Source of the DNA: Trichomonas vaginalis G3 | Taxonomy: Eukaryota > Parabasalia > Trichomonadida > Trichomonadidae | Assembly (NCBI RefSeq): GCF_026262505.1 | Contig: NC_067203.1 | Span: forward strand, 14,520,392 to 14,584,391 | Length of the DNA: 64,000 nt | Direction of reading: 5' to 3' | Part shown: in pieces, positions 20,698-30,793 of the stretch | How the letters are laid out: each line of letters opens with the position of its first letter | Numbering within the stretch: position 1 is the stretch's first letter | The notes under the pieces: model-generated | Database searches by the model: none | Seen by the model: only the letters and a program-made list of their open reading frames with translations | What the model was told of the DNA's origin: nothing | Translations under genes and position numbers: made by a program

Positions 20698-21606
20698 TTA
20701 TTGAAGAAGCTTCAAAAGTTCTTCCTCATCAATTTCTGAGTCAGATGAAGAAGAAACGTCTTCATCTTCACTCAGGGATTCATTATTCCACCAAAGATTT
20801 GATGATGGACCTGTTGTACCGATAGTATCCCAATCATCTTTATACTTACTCATATCTAGGTTATCAGCCCATTCGAAAAGCTTATCATCATCAAGATACG
20901 CTTGAGCCATGCTTGGATCGTAAGCTTCTCCTTCCTGTTGGCTTTTTTCTTGCAAAAATCTTTGTACTTTAAGTTTGGCAACTTCAAGCTTGAGTTGATG
21001 CTTTGGTTTTGACTTAAATATAGGTTTTTTATGAGGAGATGATTTGTTTGTCATTTGTGTGATTGCATCAATTGCTGTAGGTGATAATGAAGATATTGGT
21101 CTCCATCCATTGTTTTCAACGCGATGGTACCAACCAAACTTTTCTGCGTATTCTGATAATTGTTCTTGAGTAACTGGAGGAATATCGCTATTCTTTTTAT
21201 CTGCGTAGTTTCTAGGAGCATATGAGTTGACATCGCAAACAGGGCTGTGTAAATAAATTTTATAATAAATCTGTGGAGGCCATTCGAAGCCACCAAGTCT
21301 GAATCTTACATGAGCACCAATTGCTGGATCTAATAGTTGAGCTTCAATTGGATTAATTACACGAAGTAATGCTGCTGGATCACCTTGATTTCTAAATTGA
21401 ACTAATTTCTTTAAACCACGGAATAAACTCATATCTGCATGCCTTCTCCAAGCTCGCTGGATCATCTTGGCAGCTTCATCTTCAGTGAGTTCTCTTTTTT
21501 CTTCTTCCATCACTGATGACGTTTTGAAATTTTTTGCCAAATAAATCTCCTGACAATTTAGTAATAACGTATTTTCCGCATCCCAAATATTCCGGCTTCT
21601 AGTCAT
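20698..21606 (-). CDS. MFI/C11orf65-family IQ-motif protein (cilia-associated)
   Basis: 302 residues from ATG 21606. Residues 45-60 (AAKMIQRAWRRHADM) are an IQ calmodulin-binding motif. The core that follows (QGDPAALLRVINPIEAQLLD, then VRFRLGGFEWPPQIYYKI, YAPRNYA and WYHRVENNGWRP) matches the conserved core of human MFI (C11orf65), a family found mainly in flagellates and ciliated organisms. The C-terminus is acidic and serine-rich (SLSEDEDVSSSSDSEIDEEE). The first 32 residues look unlike the family and the next ATG (21510, MEEEKRELTEDEAAKMIQ) is a strong alternative start, giving 270 residues. A flagellar role is inferred from family distribution. Confidence 0.8.
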   Translation of the reverse strand: MTRSRNIWDAENTLLLNCQEIYLAKNFKTSSVMEEEKRELTEDEAAKMIQRAWRRHADMSLFRGLKKLVQFRNQGDPAALLRVINPIEAQLLDPAIGAHVRFRLGGFEWPPQIYYKIYLHSPVCDVNSYAPRNYADKKNSDIPPVTQEQLSEYAEKFGWYHRVENNGWRPISSLSPTAIDAITQMTNKSSPHKKPIFKSKPKHQLKLEVAKLKVQRFLQEKSQQEGEAYDPSMAQAYLDDDKLFEWADNLDMSKYKDDWDTIGTTGPSSNLWWNNESLSEDEDVSSSSDSEIDEEELLKLLQ

Positions 21607-21830
21607 TTAGAACAATATACTGGCATATAGCAAGATATAACAGAGCTCTATCATGGCAATCCTCAAGAAATTTTATCTTGAATTAAGTTTTCTCATCTGA
21701 TTTGTTTGATATTGCTTTCTTGATCTATTATTCGTTTATGATATATGATGTACTTGGTAAGGAAAAGTATGTATAGGCATAAAGGTATAGTTTAAAACAA
21801 ATAAAATAAACAAACATTTTAATTAAGAAT

Positions 21831-22466
21831 CTATTGTTGAGATTGCTCTTTTGGAGTTGCTTCCTGTGGTTGTTCTTTTTCTACTGTTTCATGTGACAAC
21901 TTTTCATCGATATAAACGCCTTGGACTAATGAAAAGAAGAATACACCAAGCCAAAGAGCAAAAAGAGTTTTCATCGGGTTATAAAATCTTAATGTGCGTT
22001 TCAGAACGTAGTTGTAAGCATCATAGTAGTTTCCTGTTGTATTATAATATTGAACCCAAGTAAGAGCTTGAGGATCTTGTGAAGAAAATTGATTTGCATA
22101 CTCACTTACGCTATTGTATGAAGAATAATAAGCAGCTGGGCTTAAAAACATTAGACAAATAGCGGCAAAAAGAATTCCAATTGCTGTAACGATATAATGA
22201 ACGTAACTAAGTATTGCAAATTTTAATAAGTGAAAGTTATAAAGGATTGCAGTGCATATTGATGCAATGCAGAATATAAGTAATAAGATATGGCATGCAA
22301 TTGGAGCCGTTCCTACTGATTTTTTGAATAATCCATTTCCTTGTTGAGCTGCGATTAAAATTGAATAAATAAGCGTTATAATTGGGAGTACAATAAGTGA
22401 TATTTTAATCCAAAAGAATGAATTCCCGACGAAACCGTACTTATTATGCTCAGTAAGAGACTTCAT
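21831..22466 (-). CDS. Tetraspanin-like four-TM membrane protein
   Basis: 211 residues with four hydrophobic segments (about residues 18-40, 55-78, 85-110 and 165-187) and a large extracellular loop between TM3 and TM4. The C-terminal tail is Glu/Gln-rich and cytosolic. This is tetraspanin topology, and trichomonads have a family of surface and exosomal tetraspanins. However, the large loop (PAAYYSSYNSVSEY... onward) is tyrosine-rich with one N-glycosylation sequon (NTT) and no CCG motif or disulfide cysteines, so it may be a divergent tetraspanin or an unrelated 4-TM protein. ATG 22464-22466 is clear. Confidence 0.7.
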   Translation of the reverse strand: MKSLTEHNKYGFVGNSFFWIKISLIVLPIITLIYSILIAAQQGNGLFKKSVGTAPIACHILLLIFCIASICTAILYNFHLLKFAILSYVHYIVTAIGILFAAICLMFLSPAAYYSSYNSVSEYANQFSSQDPQALTWVQYYNTTGNYYDAYNYVLKRTLRFYNPMKTLFALWLGVFFFSLVQGVYIDEKLSHETVEKEQPQEATPKEQSQQ

Positions 22467-22830
22467 TGAATTGCTAAACGTTCATCAATCAAATTTCAAA
22501 GTTTTTACTCAAAGGAATTATGCTAACCCAAATTTCTAAAATCCATAAAATAAAGTATTTGTCATTCAAAATTTGTGTTTTATTATGGAATTCAGAATAT
22601 AAAAATTGAAAATCAATAAAGAAACGCTGGTAACTCAATATTATAATATCTGTAAAGAATTAATAAGAAATATGATAAATATAAGATGTTTTATATCAAA
22701 TATTTTTCATGATATTTTGGGTTAATGTGAAAATGGAGCCAAACTCAAAATTAATGTATTTAAAAGCAAGTAATTATTTGTAAAAACGGTTGGTTATTTG
22801 ATATAATATAATGAAATTCTAATCAAAACT
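22467..22830. other. Intergenic between tetraspanin-like gene and L35
   Basis: Very AT-rich; no gene, RNA or repeat recognised. Confidence 0.5.
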
Positions 22831-23205
22831 TTACTGAGCCTTAAGAGCAAACTTACGCTCGAAGAGGCACTTATGGCGGCGAGACTCCTGAGCTGTGAGC
22901 TTGTTAGCATACTTTGGAGCAAGCTTGTTGCGGAGGGACTTCTCCTGATGCTTGCGGAGATCGATTGGAACTAACTTAGCCTTAGCATACTTCTCTTCAA
23001 GAGCCTTGCGCTGTGTAACCATAAGGATAGACTTTACACGAGCAACATTGCGGCGTGTGTTCTTGATTTCTGTGAGCTTTGTGGCAGCAGCAGAAGCAGC
23101 CTTTTGGCCCTTAAGCTCGAAAAGCTTCTTCTCAAGACCAGCAAGCTCGTCGAGGAGTTCCTGGCGTGACTTCTTGATAAGTTCCTTACCCTTGAGGTGT
23201 CCCAT
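22831..23205 (-). CDS. RPL35: 60S ribosomal protein L35 (uL29)
   Basis: 124 residues from ATG 23205 (MGHLKGKELIKKSRQELLDE), the usual length for eukaryotic L35. The uL29 signature is evident: an N-terminal helical pair (LLDELAGLEKKLFELKGQKA), then NTRRNVARVKSIL, and the eukaryote-specific basic C-terminal extension ending ESRRHKCLFERKFALKAQ. It binds 25S/28S rRNA near the polypeptide exit tunnel. Codon use is markedly more GC-rich at third positions than its neighbours, as expected for a highly expressed gene. TTTTTCACAATGG places a TCACA initiator immediately before the ATG, giving a very short 5' leader. Confidence 0.97.
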   Translation of the reverse strand: MGHLKGKELIKKSRQELLDELAGLEKKLFELKGQKAASAAATKLTEIKNTRRNVARVKSILMVTQRKALEEKYAKAKLVPIDLRKHQEKSLRNKLAPKYANKLTAQESRRHKCLFERKFALKAQ

Positions 23206-23654
23206 TGTGAAAAAGAACGACCAATGCGGCACTTTTTGTTCTCAATTTACAAAAAGTGACAAATGGCGCAAAAGATGATAGAAATTATTGACTCTGTATT
23301 ATGGTATTCAAATGAGTATAGTAACACAAACTAGAATAATGTCTCAAATTTTAATTATCTTATATTTTTTTCTCTCAGATGTTGATATTGGTTCAATATT
23401 CTTAATGAGAGAGTGCATCACTTATCGAATCAGAGAGATTTTACTTTTTATATGCTTCAATCCGAATTCGGGCTACTAATATAAAAAAATATTGATAAAT
23501 ATTTCTTGAAAAAGTATAGAAACTATTGATATTCGTGTTTTTATTGCGCATCAATTATAAAACTTATAGAAAAGTAATTTTAGTGAATTAGGTATATTAC
23601 ATTCGATATTTGTAAATAAAACATCAATATTACTAATCTAAAAATCAAATAGGT
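23206..23654. other. Intergenic region with a promoter motif and a short plus-strand frame
   Basis: AAAAAGTGACA (23251-23261, plus strand) is followed at once by AATGGCGCAAAAG; the ATG at 23263 opens a 23-codon frame to a TAG at 23332-23334. No longer gene or confident intron follows. The rest is AT-rich and featureless. Confidence 0.45.
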
Positions 23655-24077
23655 TTATTGGCCTTGACATAAGGCATCAATCTGTTTGTAAATAGACTCC
23701 GATTTGATAACTGTGAAAGGTTGATAGAATGGATCCATAAAAGCGCTAAATATAATTTTCTTGATCTTCTCGCAGAGGGCTTTCATATCCTCATTATTTG
23801 CTGGAACGTTATGGAATGTAAAAACAACAATTTTGTAGTTTAAGTTTGTCTTGTAGCCCCAGATTTGGAAGCGATCTGATGTTTGAAGATTTCCGAGCCA
23901 TTGATTTGTAGATTTATATTTAGGGTCAGAATCTATAGAATTTTCAAAATAATCTAATGAGCAGAATAACAATGTATCTATTTCTTGGGATCTCTTTTCA
24001 ACGCAGTAAGATTTGAGGAGAATTGGGTTATTATCTGGGCCTATAGCAGCAACACAGGCAATTTTTTTATCACTCAT
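23655..24077 (-). CDS. TRAPPC2L: TRAPP complex subunit TRAPPC2L (sedlin-like longin fold)
   Basis: 140 residues, full length for the family. The sedlin/longin fold pattern is clear: N-terminal beta strand KIACVAAIGPDNNPILLKSY, central QWLGNLQTSDRFQIWGYKTN matching the 'YLGLLxxxxDYKVYGYVTN' block of TRAPPC2L, then KIVVFTF, and C-terminal FMDPFYQPFTVIKS matching 'NPFYxPGDxIxS'. TRAPP tethers ER- and Golgi-derived vesicles and activates Rab1/Rab11-type GTPases; TRAPPC2L is a shared small subunit. The ATG is preceded by AAAAAAGTGACAA, the same promoter-proximal motif as in several neighbours. Confidence 0.9.
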   Translation of the reverse strand: MSDKKIACVAAIGPDNNPILLKSYCVEKRSQEIDTLLFCSLDYFENSIDSDPKYKSTNQWLGNLQTSDRFQIWGYKTNLNYKIVVFTFHNVPANNEDMKALCEKIKKIIFSAFMDPFYQPFTVIKSESIYKQIDALCQGQ

Positions 24078-24410
24078 TTGTCACTTTTTTGATTTTTATA
24101 AATATCATTGCCTATCCTGGATCTTCTAGTTCTAACCCCAATTTTGTGATAGAATCATAATTTTTTTCTTGTTATGATTCTTGAACACGTTTTTGGATTC
24201 ATTGAGGATATAATTCAAGCAAATTGATTACACTTGTGTGCAAAATATCTTCTCTAGTATGTTGTGAGATCAAACATATCGGAAATAAAAAAGAAATTAA
24301 AATTATTGAAAATATTCTTAGACACGAAGCTCTTTTGCATTCAGATATATGAGATGAACAGATGTTGATTAGAAAAAAGTTTTGTGAATACTAATAAACA
24401 AACAAATATT
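24078..24410. other. Intergenic; TGTCACTTTTTT promoter motif at its left end
   Basis: TTGTCACTTTTTT at 24078-24090 (AAAAAAGTGACAA in the sense of the TRAPPC2L gene) abuts that gene's ATG. The rest is AT-rich with nothing recognised. Confidence 0.5.
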
Positions 24411-25154
24411 TTATTTTTTATGAGTTTTGCGCTTTTGCATATTAGCCCCTACAGATCGTGAATCTAGTGCAACAAAATCTTGCATTAGTTGTTCAATTTC
24501 CTTTTTCAGATCTTCACACTCGTTATCTAATTGATCTCTTTGTTCTGTTAAATCAGCTACTTCTGCTCGAACATTTTCTATCTCATTATCTAAATCGATA
24601 TCTTCTGATTCTTCTTCTGAATAATCTTCTTGATGATCCCTTTCTTCGTCTAATTCTAGTTCTAGTTTGGATAACTGTGCTGTTAACGCCTTTGATTCTT
24701 TTTTGAATTTCCTATTTGAAACTTCAACTTGTCTGCAGGCATCATCGATCGCTAAATTAGATTTTTCTGTAATTTTATTTTTCATATTCGCAATGAAAGT
24801 TGCTTCTTCATGCATTGAAACCTCGTATTTATCTATAAGTTTAGCATATGCAGATTTTGAGAAAACTTTCCATAGTTCATCCTTTTTTATATCTAATTGC
24901 TGTAATTCGATTTCTGCAAGTAAAACATCTTCGATAATTTCATGATAAATATTTTCTAATACTTCCCACTGTTCATTGTTTGCGTTTGTTTCTTTCTCAA
25001 GAAGTTTCTTTGCTGTTTCATCATCGATAAAAGTGCATAATTGAGGTTGTACGAAAGGAACTCCTTGAATTTGACTATCTATTGCGTCAGCAATTTCTTC
25101 TACTGTTGCCTTATATCGCTCTGAATCAACCAATGCCTTAATATCAACATCCAT
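24411..25154 (-). CDS. Coiled-coil protein, unknown
   Basis: 247 residues. The first ~85 are non-coiled helical sequence, then an almost continuous coiled coil runs from about residue 85 to 230, interrupted by an acidic stretch (EDYSEEESEDIDLDNE) near 185. The basic C-terminus (MQKRKTHKK) could be a nuclear localisation signal or a microtubule/nucleic-acid contact. It could be a kinetochore or chromosome-associated coiled-coil subunit, but nothing family-specific is visible. It is divergent from the CTNNBL1-like gene, with 74 bp between the ATGs, so the two probably share a promoter region. Confidence 0.8.
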   Translation of the reverse strand: MDVDIKALVDSERYKATVEEIADAIDSQIQGVPFVQPQLCTFIDDETAKKLLEKETNANNEQWEVLENIYHEIIEDVLLAEIELQQLDIKKDELWKVFSKSAYAKLIDKYEVSMHEEATFIANMKNKITEKSNLAIDDACRQVEVSNRKFKKESKALTAQLSKLELELDEERDHQEDYSEEESEDIDLDNEIENVRAEVADLTEQRDQLDNECEDLKKEIEQLMQDFVALDSRSVGANMQKRKTHKK

Positions 25155-25217
25155 TTTTCAAAATTTTTTCAGTTTTCTAATTTATATTTTTTTGACAAAT
25201 AAATCATGTAAAGGAAG

Positions 25218-25223
25218 TGTCAG
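25218..25223 (+). promoter_or_regulatory. Initiator-like TGTCAG before CTNNBL1-like gene
   Basis: GTGTCAGAAAAAATGG puts a TCA-type initiator only seven nt from the ATG at 25229, a leader length typical of trichomonad mRNAs. Confidence 0.45.
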
Positions 25224-25228
25224 AAAAA

Positions 25229-26605
25229 ATGGATTTGGATGATCCAGGTCCAATTCCAACACAAACAGACATTAAAAAAGTATGCTCATTATTAGCAACA
25301 GATATACGCAAACTAAACTCACTAAAAAAGGAAGATGAAACAGAATTTCACACACTTTGTCAATCAATTTTAGAAAGTACTAAAAAATTAGAAGAATTAA
25401 CTGAAATTGATGGATTTTCCTTGGTTTTGTTTGGTTCAGACTTATATCCATTTATCAATTCTCTTATTTCAATTCCAGATACAGAAATTTCAGCAATATT
25501 TTTATCGATTTTAACCGATCTTTCTGAGAAAACAGAGAATATAGAGAGACTCATTAAAGAAAAATACATTATTACAGCTATAAAAAACGCAGAATCAATA
25601 GATGAAATCAATATCCAGAGTGATGCTCAATATTTGTACTCTATTTTCAATTTGATATCAACAATAATCGATGGTTGCGAAGAACCAAAAGCATTTATTG
25701 ATTCCTTTATCAAAGATACGATATTATTAAAATTAATTGAAAGACAATTTCAAAGAGACGATTTTGATCAAAATGTTCTTGCTGCATCCGAGTTATTAGC
25801 CATTATTTTACAATCTAATACCTCTACAATCGCTTTAATTGATGACGGATTTATTAATTTGATTTTACGCTTCTGTGCAAATATGCATACGACCAAACAA
25901 GCTGAAGAAGATGAAGCAGCCTCGAATGCATTCAATATCGTCATCATTCTCGCAATGGATCCAGTGACAGTGAAAATTTTAGCAAATTTAGGAGTTGTTG
26001 ATATTTTGCTACAATGCACTGGCTCTTCATCCCACAAAACGGAGAAGAGTTCGGCTCTGTTAGCGTACAATGCCTTGGATGCTTGTTTGTCCACTTTGCC
26101 GCTTTGTTGCGAACAATTTGTTGATGCTGATGGAATTCAAAAGGTTTTTGGTTTGTTAGGCAACCAATCTCTTAAGAAGAACTTTGAGTTCTTGTCTAAT
26201 GTTATTTCTATCATCGATTCGCTTCTTTCTTCGTTACAAAAAGATTCAACACAAATGAAGAGAGTTTTGAGAAAATTCCAAGAAAAAGATTATGAAAAGA
26301 TGAATATATGGATAAAACTGACTGAATACTTATTCAAGAATGTAAATTTCGAAGAAGAAGACCAATCAAATTCTGATATCTTTGATACTTTCCTTCAATG
26401 TTGTTCATCAATATCCATTTTGATGTATCTGTTGCCAAATGAAGCCAAAGTAGAGTTGGCGTCTAAAATTAATGAATCAATGGTTATTGACTACCAATTA
26501 GTCATTGATTCTGCATTAGAGCTGTTGGAACAGTCACCAAACATTAAAGATCGCGTAGAAGGTGGTATTAAAATTATAGAGTTATTATGTAAAAGTGATG
26601 AATAA
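25229..26605 (+). CDS. CTNNBL1: CTNNBL1-like (beta-catenin-like protein 1), spliceosome-associated ARM protein
   Basis: 458 residues from ATG 25229; the frame is open four codons upstream without an ATG. The protein is an armadillo-type helical solenoid. Family-specific blocks are visible: VLAASELLAIILQSNTSTI matches CTNNBL1 'KLYCSEVLAILLQDNDEN', and MKRVLRKFQEKDYEKMNIW matches 'RTRLLNKFTENDSEKVDRL' near the C-terminal third. CTNNBL1 associates with the Prp19/NTC complex through CDC5L. It is shorter than human CTNNBL1 (563 residues), mostly from a reduced N-terminus, which in animals carries the NLS. Its presence is consistent with splicing in this organism, although no gene here shows an intron. 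The stop lies in TAAAA context. Confidence 0.85.
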   Translation: MDLDDPGPIPTQTDIKKVCSLLATDIRKLNSLKKEDETEFHTLCQSILESTKKLEELTEIDGFSLVLFGSDLYPFINSLISIPDTEISAIFLSILTDLSEKTENIERLIKEKYIITAIKNAESIDEINIQSDAQYLYSIFNLISTIIDGCEEPKAFIDSFIKDTILLKLIERQFQRDDFDQNVLAASELLAIILQSNTSTIALIDDGFINLILRFCANMHTTKQAEEDEAASNAFNIVIILAMDPVTVKILANLGVVDILLQCTGSSSHKTEKSSALLAYNALDACLSTLPLCCEQFVDADGIQKVFGLLGNQSLKKNFEFLSNVISIIDSLLSSLQKDSTQMKRVLRKFQEKDYEKMNIWIKLTEYLFKNVNFEEEDQSNSDIFDTFLQCCSSISILMYLLPNEAKVELASKINESMVIDYQLVIDSALELLEQSPNIKDRVEGGIKIIELLCKSDE

Positions 26606-27092
26606 AAATTGTGTTTATTATATTATTCAAATGAGAAAATCTGACCATGTGGTATCTAGTTCATTAATAGTAAGATATATTATATAGGTTTTTATATAAA
26701 TTGAAAGAAATTAGATTCGTTATATAGAAATATTTATCATTCTGTATGTGAATCTCTTGAACTGAAGCATTTTATTGAATTTTATGAAGCTAGCGTTACT
26801 GAAAAAGGAAAAATAGTTTTCAAATTGGGGTATTTTGGATAAATTAGTATTAAGTAGTGATCTTCTCATATTACTGCCAGTTTCTAACAAAAATAGAAAA
26901 GATTCGTCTAAGAGAATTTTGGAAATAACTCAAAATTAAAAATCAAAATCCAAGATTTCGCAAATGATTATAATGTTGATAGATTTCAGATATGAATTCG
27001 TAAGTATTTCATTACAAAAAAGGCGTTTATTTGATTAAAGCAAATAAATAACGATTTAGAACTGTATCAAAAAAAAATCAAAATCAAGGTTC
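26606..27092. other. Intergenic, convergent
   Basis: About 490 bp of AT-rich sequence between the convergent CTNNBL1-like and ODAD4-like genes. Nothing recognised. Confidence 0.5.
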
Positions 27093-28265
27093 TTAAGCCT
27101 GGTTTTCGGATGTTGAAGGATACTTAGATTCGTATTGTTGTAACTTACTCATCTCATAATGAGCTGTCTGAGACTTCTTTGATCCAGCCTTCTTAGCCTT
27201 TGGAGACTTATTAAGTGATGAAGTTGTTGGGCCTTTGATTGTTCTAGACTTTTCCTTATCTTCGTTAGATGCAGATTTAGAGCGCTGTTGATTCCAGAAT
27301 GCTCCACGCTGGTTAAGATATTCTAAAGCATCATTAACTATAACTTGGATCTCTTCATCTTCCTTCTTTCCATGTTCTTCTTGCTTATTCTTTCCATCAT
27401 CCTTCTTCTCGCTCTCTGCCTTCTTAGCCTGATCGCGAAGTTCGGCCTGGAGCTCTGTAAGGAAGTCGTAATCTAATGAAAGTTCGCCAAGGAAGTTCTG
27501 TTTCTCGTTTGTTGATTGAAGTGGAGCAACCTGCTCTGGAAGTAATCTAGAAATGTCCTTCTGTGGCTGTTCTGGCTGCTGTGACTCAGCTTGTGGTTCC
27601 TGCTCTGTCTTTGGAAGTTCGCGAGATTCGTATAAAGCTTTTCTTGGTCTGCTGGATGAATAATTTGGATTTGGCTGGAAAATTTCCTTTCCATTGATTG
27701 AGTCAAGAATGGCGTGCTTAGCTTTTGTAACACCATCACGGAAACCTGACATGTCTTTACGGATTGCTAAACCGCGCTGGAAGTAAACAAGGGCGAATTC
27801 AAACTCACCCATTGAGAAATATGCTTCGGCCTTTGTAAGAATGGCACGAGCATTTTGAGGTTCTGAGCTCAAAACCTTATTAACGTCTTCGAGGGCCATC
27901 TCAGGCTTGCCAATCTGAATATAACAATCTGCACGATCGACTAATATATCTAAGTCGGGATGATCTACCTGCTGCTCACTCGCTTTCGTAAAAGCTTCTA
28001 TAGCTCGCGTATATTCATTTCGTCTGTAAAGCGAAGTACCCTCAGAGAAGAGAGCCTTGTATTCTTGCATTTCTTTTGGATAACGTCTCTTTTTCTTTTC
28101 GAGTTCTTTCTTGTCCTCTTCTGTTAATGGCTTCTCGCCTGGTTTTGGTGGAAGACAAACCTCAGGTGGCTCATCACCATCACCAACATAGGCGGACTTG
28201 CCAAGCAAACCCATTCTGTATTTGAAGGTAGTAGTAATCTGCTCTTTCTTGAGGACGCTAACCAT
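27093..28265 (-). CDS. ODAD4/TTC25-like outer dynein arm docking protein (TPR)
   Basis: 390 residues. TPR repeats span about residues 66-170 (LFSEGTSLYRRNEYTRAIEAF..., then ILVDRADCYIQIGKPEMALED..., then AEAYFSMGEFEFALVYFQRG). GEFEFALVYFQRGLAIRKD and FRDGVTKAKHAILDSI closely match ODAD4 (TTC25), as does the later NFLGELSLDYDFLTEL block ('LLGELYVDKEYLE' in animals). The C-terminal half is charged, low-complexity and basic. ODAD4 docks outer dynein arms on doublet microtubules of motile cilia. ATG 28265 is first in frame; M18 (MGLLGKSAY) is an alternative. TGTCACTTTTT lies 20 nt upstream in sense orientation. Confidence 0.87.
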   Translation of the reverse strand: MVSVLKKEQITTTFKYRMGLLGKSAYVGDGDEPPEVCLPPKPGEKPLTEEDKKELEKKKRRYPKEMQEYKALFSEGTSLYRRNEYTRAIEAFTKASEQQVDHPDLDILVDRADCYIQIGKPEMALEDVNKVLSSEPQNARAILTKAEAYFSMGEFEFALVYFQRGLAIRKDMSGFRDGVTKAKHAILDSINGKEIFQPNPNYSSSRPRKALYESRELPKTEQEPQAESQQPEQPQKDISRLLPEQVAPLQSTNEKQNFLGELSLDYDFLTELQAELRDQAKKAESEKKDDGKNKQEEHGKKEDEEIQVIVNDALEYLNQRGAFWNQQRSKSASNEDKEKSRTIKGPTTSSLNKSPKAKKAGSKKSQTAHYEMSKLQQYESKYPSTSENQA

Positions 28266-28284
28266 TCTGAACTAACGAACTTTT

Positions 28285-28295
28285 AAAAAGTGACA
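28285..28295 (-). promoter_or_regulatory. Initiator-like TGTCACTTTTT before ODAD4-like gene
   Basis: In gene sense TGTCACTTTTTAAAAG, 19 nt before the ATG; TCACT fits the trichomonad TCA-Y-W initiator. The same 11-mer recurs at other starts in the window. Confidence 0.5.
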
Positions 28296-28333
28296 ATATT
28301 TTTTGAAAACTCGTTTTTTTACACATTTTGGTC

Positions 28334-29916
28334 AAAGGTACATTCACTAGGCGATAACAGTAAAATGGGATGAAAATAGGATAAATAGCATCCCTATATA
28401 GTGCCTAACAATATTTATACGGGCCAAAAAAATTTGGCTAGAGATTTGGCGAGTTATAAAACTTAGAAAATTGAGAGGGATTGTTATTTTTGAATTTTTT
28501 TTGGAAAGTTAAAATTGCGATTAAAAATCGATTTCCAGGAGAACTAAGCATCTCATCATATATTTAAATCGATAAAAATATTAAATAATAGTTGAATAGT
28601 ATAACAACGTGAAATTATGGCTGAATCTACAGAAAAAATGAACATATTTGACATTTTTGAAAATTCATACGTTAGATGGTGACAGACTCATAAACTATAC
28701 TTTAGCTAAGATTGATATATGGTTTCAACAACACATGGTTAAAATCGTAAAATATTTTAGATTTCAAAAAGATATATATGGTAATATAATGGAACAAAGT
28801 CAACAAATAGCATGTTAAATATGTTATAATTAACTTTTTATTAGATCCAATAGTAGATATCGAATGGTTTCCAGCTTTATGGTTAAATATTTTCTTTTCG
28901 AGCTTCTCTTTAACTGTTGTATTAAGGTTGTAAATTTTTGATGCTAGAAACTATGGAATCTTCTTTGCTGCTGCATTTTTCTTGAGAGTTCTTGCAATTT
29001 CGAATAGATCTGCGCATTGTATGAAATGGAGGCTTTAAAATATCTTGAAAACAGAATAGGACTGCTTTTCCAAAGGAATGCTTACTTGTAAATCAGAGAG
29101 TTTCAAAATTGAGAGCAAGATTATCATCATAACTTTCGATTTTGCTGCGAAAAAGGAAGACAAGTAATTAACAAATCATTTACTGTTGTTCATCAAAAGA
29201 AGAAAACTTTGATAACAACTAATGATGATAAAATCAAGCTATCTTTTAATATTTTAAATTGATAAGACATTCAAAATATTTGAATGGTTTAAAATATTTT
29301 CTTTTAATTTCTATAAGATATTATCATGATTATATAATAAAATTTAAATTTTTATTCAAAAAGGCAATATTTCAAACTTTTAATTTCAAAAATCTTAATT
29401 CTGCAATAAGTGTATTTAATTGTAGCAAATTTAATGATCCTTCGTCATGCTTAGCAATTTGGAACTCATAAATTAATGATTTCTTCAAGTAAAATTCTGC
29501 ATTATTTCAAAAGTCAATAATTCTCTAGTAACTTTTCTTCAAACCCTAACCATTATATTATATGTATAATGGAGAATAATTGCAAAGAAAGATAGCCGAA
29601 TTTACTGGGTAGTTCTTGTGATGCGAAATAATTGCAAATTAACACCTAGTTTTAACAGCATCAATCTCTTTTTGCTCTCATTTAAATGCATTCGCACACT
29701 TTAATTTTGAAATATAAGAGTTTTGGAAATTATCAAATTTATCTGCTCAAATACTATAGATCTTCATAAGTGTTAATAGAATCATTAGCCTTACATATAG
29801 TGTTTAATATAATGATGCACATTATACTGGGATTCATTCCTTATTCATCTAGTTATTATAAGATTTACAACCCCATGAAAATTTAAAATTTTGTCAAAAA
29901 TAGTGAATGTACCTTT
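28334..29916. mobile_element. DNA transposon remnant with 16-bp TIRs and 8-bp target-site duplication
   Basis: Terminal inverted repeats AAAGGTACATTCACTA (28334-28349) and its exact complement (29901-29916) are each flanked directly by TTTTGGTC (28326-28333 and 29917-29924), a perfect 8-bp direct repeat. The element is 1,583 bp. The interior has no intact frame. Coding-like codons occur on the minus strand at about 28838-29170, interrupted by stops, and may be a decayed transposase, but I cannot name it. An 8-bp duplication is made by hAT and several other cut-and-paste families; the family is not assigned. Confidence 0.75.
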
Positions 29917-29924
29917 TTTTGGTC

Positions 29925-30793
29925 TAATCGATATTTTAAAAATAACTTACCTAGTATACTCTAAAATTAATAAAATCGGACATTTTCAATGTTTATTTAC
30001 CAACGAAATAATTCTCCTTTGAGTGAATTGAAGTAATTTGTATGATATTTGTTTTTATTTTACCTTACATATTTAGTTTTTATACTAGCGTTTGCTAAAT
30101 TGAATAGATATAGGTAGGAAAATCAACATTGAATTATATGGGACGGTGTTATTTTGTATTTCAAACCAGTATAACATTGTAGAGATTTTTTCCACTACAG
30201 ACATAATGATTCAGCACGATATTAAAAGAAAATTTTCCAAAATAATGATCTTTTTCTCCAAACCCTCTCAGATAAGTTTGTCCATCTATTTTGCATCATA
30301 ATCTATATATTTTAGAATTTAATAAATTTAAATAAAATTCCAAAAAATCGAAAATGAAATCAAAGTTTTAGCAATTTATAGTGAAAATTATCATTTCGAA
30401 AAAATTTGGAAAATAGAATTGCATTTAAAATAAATAATATGCAAAATGGACGTATTTTGAAAACTAAATTCCCGAAAATATTTCTTATTACTGATTATAT
30501 CATTAATATTTTCAACCATGAGCGTAAAATATATTAGAATAGTGGCCAATAGATAGTTTCTAATGACATTACTTACTAGTTTTAAATTTAGTAAGAAATT
30601 GTTTTTCCTAATCTTTATAATATGTATTAAATTCACAATCATTGATATGTACCTCATGCCAAATAGAAAATTCTTCTTTTGTTATATTGCAAAAGAAAAA
30701 TTTGGTATGAAAAAAATTGAAATAAGAAAGGAAGTAATATAAACGGGATTTAAAACAGCCTGTATATTTTAATCATATAAACATCAAACAAAT
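29925..30793. other. Intergenic, AT-rich
   Basis: About 870 bp between the transposon remnant and the LisH gene. An 88-codon minus-strand frame (30391-30657) looks like translated AT-rich DNA. There is no WD40-like sequence downstream of the LisH gene. Confidence 0.5.
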
